In this document: piece after piece, positions 25,927 to 34,950 of the stretch | Layout: every line of letters begins with the position of its first letter | Numbering within the stretch: position 1 is the first letter of the stretch | NCBI RefSeq assembly: GCF_049647105.1 | Contig: NZ_JBARWZ010000286.1 | Location: forward strand, 5,506-69,505 | DNA from: Actinophytocola sp049647105 | GTDB lineage: Bacteria; Actinomycetota; Actinomycetes; Mycobacteriales; Pseudonocardiaceae | Reading direction: 5' to 3' | Length of the DNA: 64,000 nt | Position numbers and translations under genes: made by a program | The notes under the pieces: generated by a model | Database searches by the model: none | What the model was told of the DNA's origin: nothing | The model's input: only the letters and a program-made list of their open reading frames with translations

Positions 25927-26997
25927 TCAGTCGAGGCTGATTTCGATGCAGTGGAAGTTGGTCGTCGTCAGCGGGCTGGTCCGGTCGAGCCGCAGGCCCG
26001 CTTCGGCACAGAGGGCGGCGAAGTCCGCGTGGGTTCGCTCTCGCCCCCGGCCGTTGACGAGGAGGTTGAGATCGTTGAGGTAGGTGATGAAGTGTTGTTC
26101 GGATGGCACGGCCCCGGGTGGCACGTTGGGGGGTGGCACTGTGTCGGGCAGCAGGTGTTCGACGACGAGGACGCGGCCGTGTTTCGCGGCGTCGCGCGCA
26201 CAGTTACGCAGGATCACGGCCGCCTGTTCGTCGTCCCACCCGTGGAGGACGCTCTTGAGCAGGTACAGGTCGGCGGCCGGGGGGACCTCGGAGAAGAAGT
26301 CGCCCGTCCGGACCTGGCAGCGTGCGGTCAGCCCGGCCGCTGCCAGGGCGTTCACCGCGCCTGCGACACCCGTAGGGGTGTCGTAGACGACACCGCGTGG
26401 GCCGGGGTGCGCGGTCAGGATCTCGGTGAGCGTCGTCCCGTCGCCGCCACCGACGTCGACGATGAGGTCGTGGCGGCCGAAGTCGTACTCGTCGGCGATC
26501 GTCCTGGCGATCCCGCGGGTGCCATGGCTCATCGCCGAGTTGTAGAGCTGGGACAGGTCCGGATGCTCGGCCAGGTAACCGAAGAAGTCGGTGCCGAAGG
26601 TCTTGTCGAAGGCCGGTCCGCCGGTGCGCAGGCTGAACTCCAGGTTCTGCCATGCGGTCGCCATCATCGGATCGGTCAGCATGCGGGCGAGCGGGTACAT
26701 CGACCCTGGCTGGTCACGGCGCAGCAACCCGCCCACCGCGGTGAGCGCGAACCGGCCGGGGCCTGGTTCTGTGAGCACGTCAAGGGAGGCGAGCCCGCGC
26801 AGCAGCCGGAGCATCGGCCCTTCCTGGACCCCGAACTCGGCGGCGAGGTCGGCCGCGTCCCGTTCGCCATCACCGATCGCGTCGGGCAGCCGCAGCCGGA
26901 CGGCGAGCGCGAACACGTGGGTGGCCATGCCGCCGAACACCAGCCGCAGCACGGTCGGCCATGGCGGGCTCGCGCCCGCTCCGGTGGCGCTACTCAC
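25927..26997 (-). CDS. Family-2 O-methyltransferase, likely for the orsellinate-type ring
   Basis: A 356-residue protein from GTG 26997, overlapping the PhyH stop by 8 bp. The N-terminal dimerisation helices (LRLVFGGMATHVFALAVRLR) and the SAM site LIVDVGGGDGTTLTEILTAH are those of plant-OMT/hydroxyindole-OMT-like enzymes. The general base is the His in LLKSVLHGWDDEQA. These enzymes methylate phenolic hydroxyls. In an orthosomycin-type cluster the natural substrate is the orsellinic-acid-derived ring, giving the everninic-type methyl ether. That role is inferred. Confidence 0.82.
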   Translation of the reverse strand: MSSATGAGASPPWPTVLRLVFGGMATHVFALAVRLRLPDAIGDGERDAADLAAEFGVQEGPMLRLLRGLASLDVLTEPGPGRFALTAVGGLLRRDQPGSMYPLARMLTDPMMATAWQNLEFSLRTGGPAFDKTFGTDFFGYLAEHPDLSQLYNSAMSHGTRGIARTIADEYDFGRHDLIVDVGGGDGTTLTEILTAHPGPRGVVYDTPTGVAGAVNALAAAGLTARCQVRTGDFFSEVPPAADLYLLKSVLHGWDDEQAAVILRNCARDAAKHGRVLVVEHLLPDTVPPPNVPPGAVPSEQHFITYLNDLNLLVNGRGRERTHADFAALCAEAGLRLDRTSPLTTTNFHCIEISLD

Positions 26998-27814
26998 GAC
27001 CGAGCCCGCGCCTGATGGCCCGCTCGACGGCGTTGTGCCGCCCGTCGGCGCGGTCGAGATCGAACTCGCCGACCGGCAGAAGAGAAGGCTGCGCCATGAA
27101 CCGGGGTTCGGTGCCGGTGTTGGTGATCGGGGTGTGCACCAGGAACGGGTGGCACAGGTAGGCGTCGCCTGCCTGGCCGGTGGCCAGGGCCTGGGGCCGC
27201 CCCGCCCCCACCGGGCCGCACTCGAGGTAGGTCCCCTCGGCGCCGTAGGGCTCCAGCAGGCGTGGCACATCCAGGTGCGAGCCCACCCGGAGCAGGGTGG
27301 GCGCGTCCCGCGCCCCGGTGTCGGAGTAGAGGATCAGCACCAGCAACGCCCGGTCCCGGGAGAACACGTTGCAGCGCAGGATCTTGTCGTAGTCCGGTGG
27401 CACGAGCGGGAGCTCACCCTCCCAGTCCTGGCCGCCGCCGGCCTCGGCCTCCGGGGTGAGGAAGCTGGCGTCGATGTGCCAGCCGTAGTCCTCGGCCCCC
27501 TCACGGGCCTTGTCGACGGGGAACCGCACCGGGAACGTCCCGATCAGCTCCAGCGGCCGCCACTGTCCCGGCCCGACGAGCTGGTCATAGGCCTCGTGCA
27601 GTGCCGTGGTGTTGGCGCTGCGCACGAACGCGTCGTCACCACGCACCCCGAGCCTGACGACCTCCCTGTTCCAGGTCGACCGATCGTCGGCGTCCATGCC
27701 AAGCTGCTTCCACAACAGGCCACGGCACTCGGCGGCGAGTTCGGCGGAGAAAGCGTTCGGCACATGGACAAAACCATCACCGACGAAACTCTCGATCTGC
27801 TCGACTGTCAGCAA
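26990..27814 (-). CDS. PhyH-type Fe(II)/2-oxoglutarate oxygenase A
   Basis: A 274-residue protein. The iron facial triad is WHIDAS (H113, D115) and the distal His in FLVHTP (H227). R238 (EPRF) is placed to bind 2-oxoglutarate. It starts at TTG 27814, with GGGAGG five bases before. PhyH-like proteins of this size perform the oxidative cyclisations that make orthoester linkages and the methylenedioxy bridge in everninomicin and avilamycin. This is one of three in the window; which bond it forms cannot be read from sequence. It is translationally coupled to the O-methyltransferase and driven by a CTAG-type promoter. Confidence 0.8.
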   Translation of the reverse strand: MLTVEQIESFVGDGFVHVPNAFSAELAAECRGLLWKQLGMDADDRSTWNREVVRLGVRGDDAFVRSANTTALHEAYDQLVGPGQWRPLELIGTFPVRFPVDKAREGAEDYGWHIDASFLTPEAEAGGGQDWEGELPLVPPDYDKILRCNVFSRDRALLVLILYSDTGARDAPTLLRVGSHLDVPRLLEPYGAEGTYLECGPVGAGRPQALATGQAGDAYLCHPFLVHTPITNTGTEPRFMAQPSLLPVGEFDLDRADGRHNAVERAIRRGLGRE

Positions 27815-27846
27815 CCGGGCCTCCCAACCAGAGCCTCCACCCTCCG

Positions 27847-27895
27847 GTTATATCCCGAACAGCCCGGTAACGCTCCACTCCACACAAAAGACTAG
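27847..27895 (-). promoter_or_regulatory. CTAG-type cluster promoter 1
   Basis: Minus-strand order: CTAG at 27895-27892, 39 bases, then TATAAC at 27852-27847. The segment from about 27905 to 27838 is almost identical to the promoter at 49705-49775, including TCGCTAGTCTTT and TTCGGGATATAACC. It precedes oxygenase A by about 35 bases. The conserved block is longer than a -10/-35 pair needs, which argues for an activator site around CTAG. Confidence 0.6.
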
Positions 27896-27933
27896 CGATC
27901 CCACCAACACCCCTGGCCGACTCGGCACAGAGG

Positions 27934-28866
27934 TCAGCTCACGGTCCCGATCCCCCGCTGGCGAGCGATCTCGTACAACGTGATGGACCCCGCCACCGCG
28001 GCGTTCAGCGAACTCGCCGACCCAACCATGGGAATCCGGACCACCGCGTCGCAGTTCTCCGCCCAGAAAGCGCTCATCCCCACGCTCTCGTTGCCGACCA
28101 GGAGAGCGGTCGGCGTGCGGAAGTCGTGGTCCCAGAGGTCGGTGGTGGCGTCCTCACTGGTCCCGACCAGCACGACGGACTCGATGGTGCGCAACCATTC
28201 GACGACCGAGGCGGGTGTCTCGGCGCGGACGACCGGCACGGCGAACATCGAGCCGCGACTCGCCCGGACCGTCTTCGGGTCGTAGAGGTCGGCGGCCCGG
28301 CCCGCCATGACCACGCCGTCGGCACCCAGCGCGTCGGCCGAACGCAGGAGCGAGCCGACGTTGCCGGGACTGCCGGGGCGGTCCAGCACCACGACCACCC
28401 CGTTCTGGCGCACCCGGATCCGCGTGAGGTCGTCGGGCGGGATGGCCACGACCGCGATCAGCTCGGCGGTGTCCTCGTCCTTCTCGCCGAGTTCGTGCAG
28501 CAGTTCGGGGCTGAGGCGAACCACCTCGTCGGCAACTCCCCCGCCGACCAGGTCACGAGCCCACTGCGACTTCAGGTTCCCCGCGTGCAGCAGCGTCCGG
28601 ATCCGCCAGTGGTGCGCGATCGCCTCGCTGATCGGCCGCACCCCCTGCACCAGGAACTCACCCCGTCGATGCCTGGTGTTCCGGTTGGTGAGCAGCGCCT
28701 CCCACTGCTGGAACCGGGCGTTGCGGCGCTCCACCCGGGACTCACCGCCACGGGCGTCGGTCCCGGTCCGCGCTGACGCGTCGGTCGATGGCCGCTGCTG
28801 GCGCGCTGGCTTGCGGTGATCGCGGGTTCCTCGACGGTCCCTCGGATCACGCCTGACGTTGGACAT
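27934..28866 (-). CDS. SpoU/TrmH-type RNA 2'-O-methyltransferase, probable self-resistance
   Basis: A 310-residue protein. A basic N-terminal extension (1-45) is followed by an RNA-binding substrate domain (RFQQWEALLTNRNTRHRRGE, then FLVQGVRPISEAI). The C-terminal SPOUT knot has its three motifs in VVVLDRPGSPGNVGSLLRSA, LLVGNESVGMSAFWAE and VRIPMVGSASSLNAAVAGSI. Such enzymes methylate a ribose in rRNA or tRNA. Avilamycin producers use a SpoU enzyme (AviRb) to modify 23S rRNA at the drug site, so placement inside this cluster makes self-resistance the leading reading. A housekeeping TrmH paralogue is the alternative. Confidence 0.8.
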   Translation of the reverse strand: MSNVRRDPRDRRGTRDHRKPARQQRPSTDASARTGTDARGGESRVERRNARFQQWEALLTNRNTRHRRGEFLVQGVRPISEAIAHHWRIRTLLHAGNLKSQWARDLVGGGVADEVVRLSPELLHELGEKDEDTAELIAVVAIPPDDLTRIRVRQNGVVVVLDRPGSPGNVGSLLRSADALGADGVVMAGRAADLYDPKTVRASRGSMFAVPVVRAETPASVVEWLRTIESVVLVGTSEDATTDLWDHDFRTPTALLVGNESVGMSAFWAENCDAVVRIPMVGSASSLNAAVAGSITLYEIARQRGIGTVS

Positions 28867-28978
28867 GGCTCATCTCTCTTGGGAACGGGACCGGCAGGTG
28901 CCCCAAGGCTAACAACGTCGGCCGGACGTGCCCATCGGAGGTGGGCGGGCGGTGCGATCGGCAAGTATGAGAAAACTG

Positions 28979-29010
28979 CTAGTTCCCGCGTGCCGTGCGG
29001 TCGTTAGGCT
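28979..29010 (+). promoter_or_regulatory. CTAG-type promoter of the methyltransferase/PKS run
   Basis: GAAAAC at 28971-28976, CTAG at 28979-28982, then 22 bases to TAGGCT at 29005-29010. The GTG of the next gene is at 29018, seven bases past the -10, so transcription would start at the start codon. The layout matches the plus-strand promoter at 44115-44153. Confidence 0.5.
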
Positions 29011-29017
29011 CATTCAC

Positions 29018-29728
29018 GTGGAGCGCGAAGACATCCGACGCAGAGTCAAAGAACTCGAGCCCTGGGTCAACGAATTCTCGTTCGAAGGTGATCGATACGC
29101 GAACGGATCAAGAGTCGACTACGTACTGAGTCAGCATTCGGACGCCCGCGCCCGCGATTTCTTCGCGGCGTTTCCCGATGCGCGGCGAATTCTCGAGATC
29201 GGCGCGCTGGAGGGTGCGGACACACTGGCGTTGTCCAGGTATCCGGGAGTCTCGATCCTGGCGCTGGAGGGCAGGGAGTCCAACCTGCGCCGCGCGGAGT
29301 TCGTGCTCGAGCTGCACGGTGTGGACAACGCCGAGGTCCGATCCGCGGATATCGAGGCGATCGACGTCGCCGAACTCGGCACGTTCGACGCCGTGCTGTG
29401 CGCGGGACTGCTGTACCACGTGCGTGAGCCGTGGACAGTGCTGCGGGACATCGCGCGGGTTGCCGGCGGGCTGTTCCTGTCGACGCACTACTGGGGTTCG
29501 TCGGAACTGCTCGAGAACGTCGACGGCTACTCGGTAAAGCCGGTCCGCGAGGACCACCCCGAGCCGCAGGCACGCGGGCTGGCCGTCGACGTGCGTTGGC
29601 TGGACCGGCCCTCGCTCATGATGGCACTCGCCGACGCCGGGTTCGACGAGGTCGAGGTGCTGCGCGAGCGGACCTCGGACGAGGTGTGCGACCTGGTGGC
29701 GGTCTGCCGTCGCGGGACACGTCGGTGA
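29018..29728 (+). CDS. Class I SAM-dependent methyltransferase
   Basis: A 236-residue protein. The SAM motif is ARRILEIGALEGADTLALSR, followed by ILALEGRESNLRRAEFVLEL and LCAGLLYHVREPWTVLRDI, close to CmoB/DUF1698-like enzymes. I place the start at GTG 29018 (MEREDIRRRV) because a -10-like hexamer ends 8 bases before it, giving a leaderless message. An ATG at 28967 would lie inside the promoter. It opens a plus-strand run with the KASIII-like and PKS genes. A sugar or aryl O-methylation is likely; the acceptor is unknown. Confidence 0.72.
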   Translation: MEREDIRRRVKELEPWVNEFSFEGDRYANGSRVDYVLSQHSDARARDFFAAFPDARRILEIGALEGADTLALSRYPGVSILALEGRESNLRRAEFVLELHGVDNAEVRSADIEAIDVAELGTFDAVLCAGLLYHVREPWTVLRDIARVAGGLFLSTHYWGSSELLENVDGYSVKPVREDHPEPQARGLAVDVRWLDRPSLMMALADAGFDEVEVLRERTSDEVCDLVAVCRRGTRR

Positions 29729-29808
29729 CCCGGTCACCCGGTCATCTCCCTGGTGGCGACGCCCTCCGGGCAGCGGCACATCGACATCGGTGATGAGGAG
29801 GCGGCCCC

Positions 29809-30843
29809 GTGCGTACTCCGGACATGTTCATCGGCGCCATCGGCACGTTCCTCCCACCACTCGTGAGTGTCGAATGGGCGGTCGAGCGCGGTCTCTACCC
29901 GGCCGAGGACGTCGAGGCACACGAACTCGGCGGCACCGCGATCGCTGGTGACCTGCCGGCCCCCGAGATGGCGCTGCGGGCCGCGCAGCAGGCGGTCACC
30001 CGCTGGGGCGGGTCCCCGACGGAGTTCGACCTGCTGCTGTACGCCAGCACCTGGCACCAGGGTCCCGACGGCTGGCCGCCGCAGTCCTACCTGCAGCGGC
30101 ACCTGGTGGGCGGCGACCTGCTCGCGCTGGAGATCCGGCAGGGCTGCAACGGGCTGTTCAGCGCGATGGAACTCGCCTCGAGTCACCTGGCCGCCGTCCA
30201 GGAACGGGGCAGCGCCCTGCTCGTCGCCGCGGACAACTACGGCACGCCGCTGATCGACCGCTGGCGGATGGGTCCCGGCTTCATCGGCGGGGACGCCGCC
30301 TCGGCGGTGGTGCTGACCAAGAAACCGGGATTCGCCCGGCTGCGCTCGGTGTGCTCCCGCACGATGACGGCCGCCGAGTCACTGCACCGCGGCGCGGAGC
30401 CGCTGTTCCCGCCGAGCATCACCCTCGGCCGCCCCACCGACTTCAGCGCCCGCATCGGGCAGCAGTTCGCCACCCGCAGCCCGGCATCCCTTGCGATGGC
30501 CGAGGTCGGGGAACAGACCACGAAACTGGTCGACCAGGCGCTGGCCGAGGCCGGCATCGGGATCGGCGACATCACCCGGGTCTCGTTCATGAACTACTCC
30601 CGGGAAGTGGTCGAGCAGCGGGTGATGGCCTCGTGGGGGCTGCCCATGTCGCGCTCGACGTGGGACTACGGCCGCACCCTCGGGCACTGCGGCGCCAGCG
30701 ACACCATCCTGTCGTTCGACCACCTGGTCCGCACCGGGGAACTCGGGCCGGGCGACCACATCCTGATGCTCGGCACCGCGCCCGGCGTCGTCCTGTCCTG
30801 TGTGGTCGTCGAGGTTCTCGAATCGCCGTCCTGGGTGCGGTGA
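29809..30843 (+). CDS. KASIII-like acyltransferase for the aromatic acid
   Basis: A 344-residue thiolase-fold protein from GTG 29809, with GAGGAGG upstream. The nucleophile is C113 in EIRQGCNGLFSAM. The FabH HQAN motif is lost (SFMNYSREVV), while H293 and D298 in TLGHCGASD are placed to complete a Cys-His-Asp triad. Such homologues (AviN, CalO4, ChlB3, CerJ types) transfer a finished acyl group instead of condensing malonyl units. Here it probably moves the orsellinate-type acid from the PKS acyl carrier to a sugar or carrier acceptor. It is directly upstream of the PKS, 40 bp apart. Confidence 0.82.
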   Translation: MRTPDMFIGAIGTFLPPLVSVEWAVERGLYPAEDVEAHELGGTAIAGDLPAPEMALRAAQQAVTRWGGSPTEFDLLLYASTWHQGPDGWPPQSYLQRHLVGGDLLALEIRQGCNGLFSAMELASSHLAAVQERGSALLVAADNYGTPLIDRWRMGPGFIGGDAASAVVLTKKPGFARLRSVCSRTMTAAESLHRGAEPLFPPSITLGRPTDFSARIGQQFATRSPASLAMAEVGEQTTKLVDQALAEAGIGIGDITRVSFMNYSREVVEQRVMASWGLPMSRSTWDYGRTLGHCGASDTILSFDHLVRTGELGPGDHILMLGTAPGVVLSCVVVEVLESPSWVR

Positions 30844-30883
30844 CCGGCCGGTCCGACGGAGACCGACAACCAGAAGGATTCTC

Positions 30884-33800
30884 GTGGAAGCAAAGGCAGT
30901 GCAACCGCCGTCGCAGCCCGGCGAGACGGTCGCCGTGATCGGCATCGGCTGCCGTTTCCCCGGCGTCGTCAACTCGCCGGAGGAGTTCTGGGACCTGCTC
31001 GCCGATGGCCGCGAGACGACCGGCACGGTGCCCCCGCGGCGCTGGGCGGGTTACCGCGACTTCGGCCCCGGCTTCGACGCCGCGCTGCGCCGGGCCCCGG
31101 TGGCCGGCAGCTTCCTCGGCGACATCGACGGCTTCGACGCGGAGTTCTTCGGGATCTCCCCCCGCGAGGCGGAGCTGATGGACCCGCAGCAGCGGATCCT
31201 GCTCGAGGTGGCGTGGCAGGCACTGGAGCACGCGGGTGTCTCGCCCCAGGACCTCGCGGGCACCGACACCGGCGTGTTCGCGGGCGTCTGCACCTACGAC
31301 TACGGCGCGCGGCAACTGGAGGACCTGCCCACCATCGACGCGTACACCGGCATCGGCGCGGCCACCTGCGCGGTGTCCAACCGGGTCTCCCACGCGCTCG
31401 ACCTGCGCGGGCCGAGCATGACCGTGGACACCGCGTGCTCCGCGTCCCTGGTGGCGCTGCACCTTGCCGCGCAGTCGCTGCGCCTCGGGGAGAGCACGCT
31501 CGCGCTGGCGGGCGGGGTCAACCTGGTCGTCTCGCCGGGGCAGTCGCTGACGCTGAACGCGGCCGGGGCGCTCGCCCCCGACGGGCGCAGCAAGTCCTTC
31601 GACGCCACCGCGGACGGCTACGGCCGGGGCGAGGGCTGCGGGATCGTGGTCCTGAAGCTGCTGGCCGACGCCGAGCGCGACGGCGACCGGGTCCTCGCGG
31701 TCCTGCGTGGCAGCGCGGTCCGCCAGGACGGCAGGACCAACGGGATCATGGCGCCGTGCGGGCAGGCGCAGGAACACGTCATGAAGGCGGCGCTGCGGGC
31801 GGCGGGCATCGAGCCGGGCACCGTCGGATACATCGAGGCGCACGGCACTGGCACGCCGGTCGGCGATCCGATGGAGGCCACTGCGACCGGCGCGGTGTAC
31901 GGGCGGCCCGGCGAACCACTGCTGATCGGGTCGGTGAAGTCCAACATCGGCCACCTCGAGGGCGCCGCCGGCGTCGCCGGGGTCATCAAGGCGGTGCTGG
32001 CCCTCGACCGCGCCGAGATCCCCGCCAGCCTGCTGGCCACGAAGGTCAACCCGGACATCGACTGGCAGGGGCTGGGGCTGCGCGTGGTCACCGGGCACAC
32101 GCCGTGGCCAAGGGACGAGCACCCGAGGCGCGCGGGCGTCTCCGGGTTCGGCTACGGCGGCACCGTCGCCCACGTGCTGCTGGAAGAGCCACCCGCCCGG
32201 CGCGCCGGGACGGCCACCGACGAGCCATCGGCACGCACCGAGACGCTGTACCCGGTGTCCACGCAGTCCCCTTCGACGCTGCGGGACCGGGCACTTGCCC
32301 TGGCCGAGCACGTCGAGCGCGGCGCCGACCTGGCCGACGTCGGGCACACCCTGGCGCTGCGCCGCGCCCACCTCGCGCACCGCGCGGTGGTCGTGGCGCA
32401 GGACCGCGAGGGCCTGGCGAACGGCCTGCGCGCGCTGGCCGAGAACCGGCCGGCCGACGGCGTGGTCACCGGCTCCCCGGTACCGGGCGGTGGCGTGGTG
32501 TGGGTGTTCTCCGGGCACGGGTCGCAGTGGGCTGGCATGGGCGCGGAGTTGCTCGACACCGAGCCCGCGTTCACCGAGGCGATCGACGCCCTTGCGCCGG
32601 TGTTCGCCGAGGAGATCGGGTTCACGCCACGGCAGGCGCTGGTCGACGGCACGTTCACCGACGTAGACCGCGTCCAGGCGATGATCTTCGCCATGCAGCT
32701 GGGGCTCGCCGCGCTGTGGCGCGCCAACGGCGTCACCCCGAGCGCGGTGATCGGCCACTCGGTCGGCGAGATCGCCGCCGCGGTGACCGCGGGCGTGCTC
32801 ACCGAGTCCGACGGCGCACGGCTGATCTGCCGGCGCTCCCTGCTGCTGCGCCGGGTCGCGGGCCGCGGCGCGATGGCCATGGTCACCCTCCCCTTCGCCG
32901 AGGTGGCCGACCGCCTGGCGGACCGTACCGACGTGGTCGCCGCGATCGCCTCCTCCCCGGTGTCCACTGTGGTCTCCGGTGACCGGGACGCGGTCGCCGC
33001 GCTGGTCGCCGAGTGGTCGGCGAGCGGCGCCGGGGTCCGTGCGGTCGCCTCCGACGTGGCCTTCCACAGCCCGCACATGGACGAGCTGCTCGACGACCTC
33101 GGCGGTGCCGCGGCCGAACTGCGCCCACGCCCGCCACGGGTTCCCGTCTACAGCACCGCTCTCCCCGACCCGCGCGCACCGATGACGGGCGACGGCGACT
33201 ACTGGCGGGCGAACCTGCGCAGGCCGGTGCGCCTCGCCGCCGCCGTCGCGGCCGCGGTCGAGGACGGCCACCACGCGTTCCTGGAGGTCTCGCCACACCC
33301 GGTGGTCGGGCACTCCGTGCACGAGACGCTGGCCGAGCTTGGCGTCGACGACGGGTTCGTCGGCGCGACCCTGCGACGCGACCGCCCCCAGGCACGCACG
33401 TTCCGCACCGCGCTGGGGGCCGCGCACTGCGCAGGCATCGGCGTGGACTGGCCGGGGTTGCACCCGGCCGGTGATCTCGCCACGCTGCCGGTGTATCCGT
33501 GGCGGCACCGGGGGCACTGGCACTCCGGTGGCGCCCGGCCCGGCGGGCGGGGGCACGACGTCGCGGCGTGCACGCTGCTCGGCGCCGGTGAGCGCGTGGC
33601 CGGCCGCGACATGCGGGTGTGGCGCACCGTCCTCGACGACGACAGCAGGCCCTACCCCGGCAGCCACGCCCTCAACGGCGTCGAGATCGTGCCGGCCGCG
33701 GTGCTCGTGCTGAGCTTCCTCGACGCCGCCGCCCGCGATGGCGTCCCGCCGGTACTGACCGGCATCGCCATGCGGCATCCGCTGATGACCGCCCACCGCC

Positions 33801-34684
33801 TGGAGGTCCAGGTGGTGCGGGACGGGACCGACCTGCGGCTCGGGTCCCGCACCCCCGGCGACGACGAGACGGCGGACCCCGCCTGGCTCGTCAACGCGGA
33901 GGCCTCGGTCGCCGACGACGGTCCCGCCGGATCGCTCGTGGACGCGGACGAGTACCGGCTGGAACCCGCCGATCCGGGGCTGGTGCACCGGCGGCTGGCC
34001 GAGGTCGGCGTCCCGTCGACGGGGTTCCCGTGGACGATCACCGAACTGCGGTCCGGCGACGGGGTGCTCCGGGCCAGGGTGCGCTGCGACGGCGCGGACA
34101 CCTGGGCGCCGCTGCTGGACGCGGTGATGTCCATCGCGCCCGCCGTGTTCGTCGGCCTGCCCGTGCTGCGCATGGTGGTGCACATCGACGCGATGCTGGT
34201 CGCGGAAGGCCCGCCGCCGGAGACGGCGCTGGTCGAGGTCGCACTGGATCTCGACCGCGCCGACACGGTCGACGCCGTGGTCGCCACCGAGGCCGGCCTG
34301 GTGCTGGCGACGCTTTCCGGCCTGCGCTACCCGGTCATCGACGCGCCGGTGTCCTCCGTCGACGAGGAGGTGGAGTCGGCCGGGGCGGCGGTGTCGTTCG
34401 ACGGGTTGTCCGGCGAGGGGCTGCGTGCGCTGGTGCTGGACGAGGTGAGCAGCCAGATCGCCGCGGAGATGCGGTTGGAGGTTGGCGACCTGCACCCGCG
34501 GCGGCCGCTCGCCGAGCAGGGGCTGGACTCGGTCATGACGGTGGTGATCCGCAAGCGGCTAGAGAAGCGGATCGGGCTTGGCCTGTCCGCCAACGTGTTC
34601 TGGCAGCAGCCATCCGTGAACGCGATCGCCGATCACGTGGTGGGTCTGATCTCGGCAACCACCACCGAGGCCGCTCACGGCTGA
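30884..34684 (+). CDS. Iterative type I PKS, orsellinic acid synthase type (KS-AT-DH-ACP)
   Basis: A 1,266-residue protein from GTG 30884 (AGAAGGA upstream). The KS is about 14-430: C185 in VDTACSASL, H320 in EAHGTGTP, H357 in KSNIGHLEG. The AT is about 535-850: S626 in GHSVGEIAAA, with the AFH malonyl signature in VAFHSPHMD. The DH/thioester-hydrolase-like domain (about 890-1,150) has H928 in GSHALNGVEIVP. The ACP has GLDSV (Ser1216). There is no KR, ER or thioesterase. This is the layout of AviM and CalO5, which make orsellinic acid from one acetyl and three malonyl units. With the halogenase and O-methyltransferase it would give a dichloro-isoeverninic-type ester. Confidence 0.92.
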   Translation: MEAKAVQPPSQPGETVAVIGIGCRFPGVVNSPEEFWDLLADGRETTGTVPPRRWAGYRDFGPGFDAALRRAPVAGSFLGDIDGFDAEFFGISPREAELMDPQQRILLEVAWQALEHAGVSPQDLAGTDTGVFAGVCTYDYGARQLEDLPTIDAYTGIGAATCAVSNRVSHALDLRGPSMTVDTACSASLVALHLAAQSLRLGESTLALAGGVNLVVSPGQSLTLNAAGALAPDGRSKSFDATADGYGRGEGCGIVVLKLLADAERDGDRVLAVLRGSAVRQDGRTNGIMAPCGQAQEHVMKAALRAAGIEPGTVGYIEAHGTGTPVGDPMEATATGAVYGRPGEPLLIGSVKSNIGHLEGAAGVAGVIKAVLALDRAEIPASLLATKVNPDIDWQGLGLRVVTGHTPWPRDEHPRRAGVSGFGYGGTVAHVLLEEPPARRAGTATDEPSARTETLYPVSTQSPSTLRDRALALAEHVERGADLADVGHTLALRRAHLAHRAVVVAQDREGLANGLRALAENRPADGVVTGSPVPGGGVVWVFSGHGSQWAGMGAELLDTEPAFTEAIDALAPVFAEEIGFTPRQALVDGTFTDVDRVQAMIFAMQLGLAALWRANGVTPSAVIGHSVGEIAAAVTAGVLTESDGARLICRRSLLLRRVAGRGAMAMVTLPFAEVADRLADRTDVVAAIASSPVSTVVSGDRDAVAALVAEWSASGAGVRAVASDVAFHSPHMDELLDDLGGAAAELRPRPPRVPVYSTALPDPRAPMTGDGDYWRANLRRPVRLAAAVAAAVEDGHHAFLEVSPHPVVGHSVHETLAELGVDDGFVGATLRRDRPQARTFRTALGAAHCAGIGVDWPGLHPAGDLATLPVYPWRHRGHWHSGGARPGGRGHDVAACTLLGAGERVAGRDMRVWRTVLDDDSRPYPGSHALNGVEIVPAAVLVLSFLDAAARDGVPPVLTGIAMRHPLMTAHRLEVQVVRDGTDLRLGSRTPGDDETADPAWLVNAEASVADDGPAGSLVDADEYRLEPADPGLVHRRLAEVGVPSTGFPWTITELRSGDGVLRARVRCDGADTWAPLLDAVMSIAPAVFVGLPVLRMVVHIDAMLVAEGPPPETALVEVALDLDRADTVDAVVATEAGLVLATLSGLRYPVIDAPVSSVDEEVESAGAAVSFDGLSGEGLRALVLDEVSSQIAAEMRLEVGDLHPRRPLAEQGLDSVMTVVIRKRLEKRIGLGLSANVFWQQPSVNAIADHVVGLISATTTEAAHG

Positions 34685-34719
34685 GTGCGGACCCCGGCGC
34701 CTGTCGTCGTTGCGGGTCA

Positions 34720-34755
34720 CTAGTCGTGCTCCTGGGTACCGGTGAGGTACCGGAG
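34720..34755 (+). terminator. Hairpin and CTAG after the PKS gene
   Basis: An imperfect stem, 29-40 against 46-55 of the 34.7-kb stretch (ctcc/ggag plus GGTACC/GGTACC around a GTGA-type loop), lies 45 bp after the PKS stop. CTAG at 34720-34723 precedes it. A weak terminator is the simplest reading. The rest of 34685-34950 has a TACGAT-like hexamer near 34842 that may be the promoter of the next gene. Confidence 0.35.
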
Positions 34756-34950
34756 CCGAGAGAGCGAGTCCCGTGTCCAGGACTTCTCTGTGATCGTTTT
34801 GCCTGCTCAGCAGCGGTCTCCCCGGTGTCCGAACTGACGCTACGATCAGGTGGCACGTGGCAGTGTTCGCGCTCCAGCGGGATCGTGTCCGGGTCGTACT
34901 GAAGCTCGCGAGGCGATCCGCAGGCTGACACAGGGAGGGAGGAAACCGAC

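Noticed and set aside
30587..34495. 1,302-codon open frame opposite the PKS
   Set aside because: Low-complexity Arg/Gly/His-rich translation typical of the antisense of a GC-rich gene; the plus strand has a full PKS with all catalytic motifs.
34559..34562. CTAG inside the PKS ACP region
   Set aside because: Within coding sequence and not near a promoter; treated as chance.
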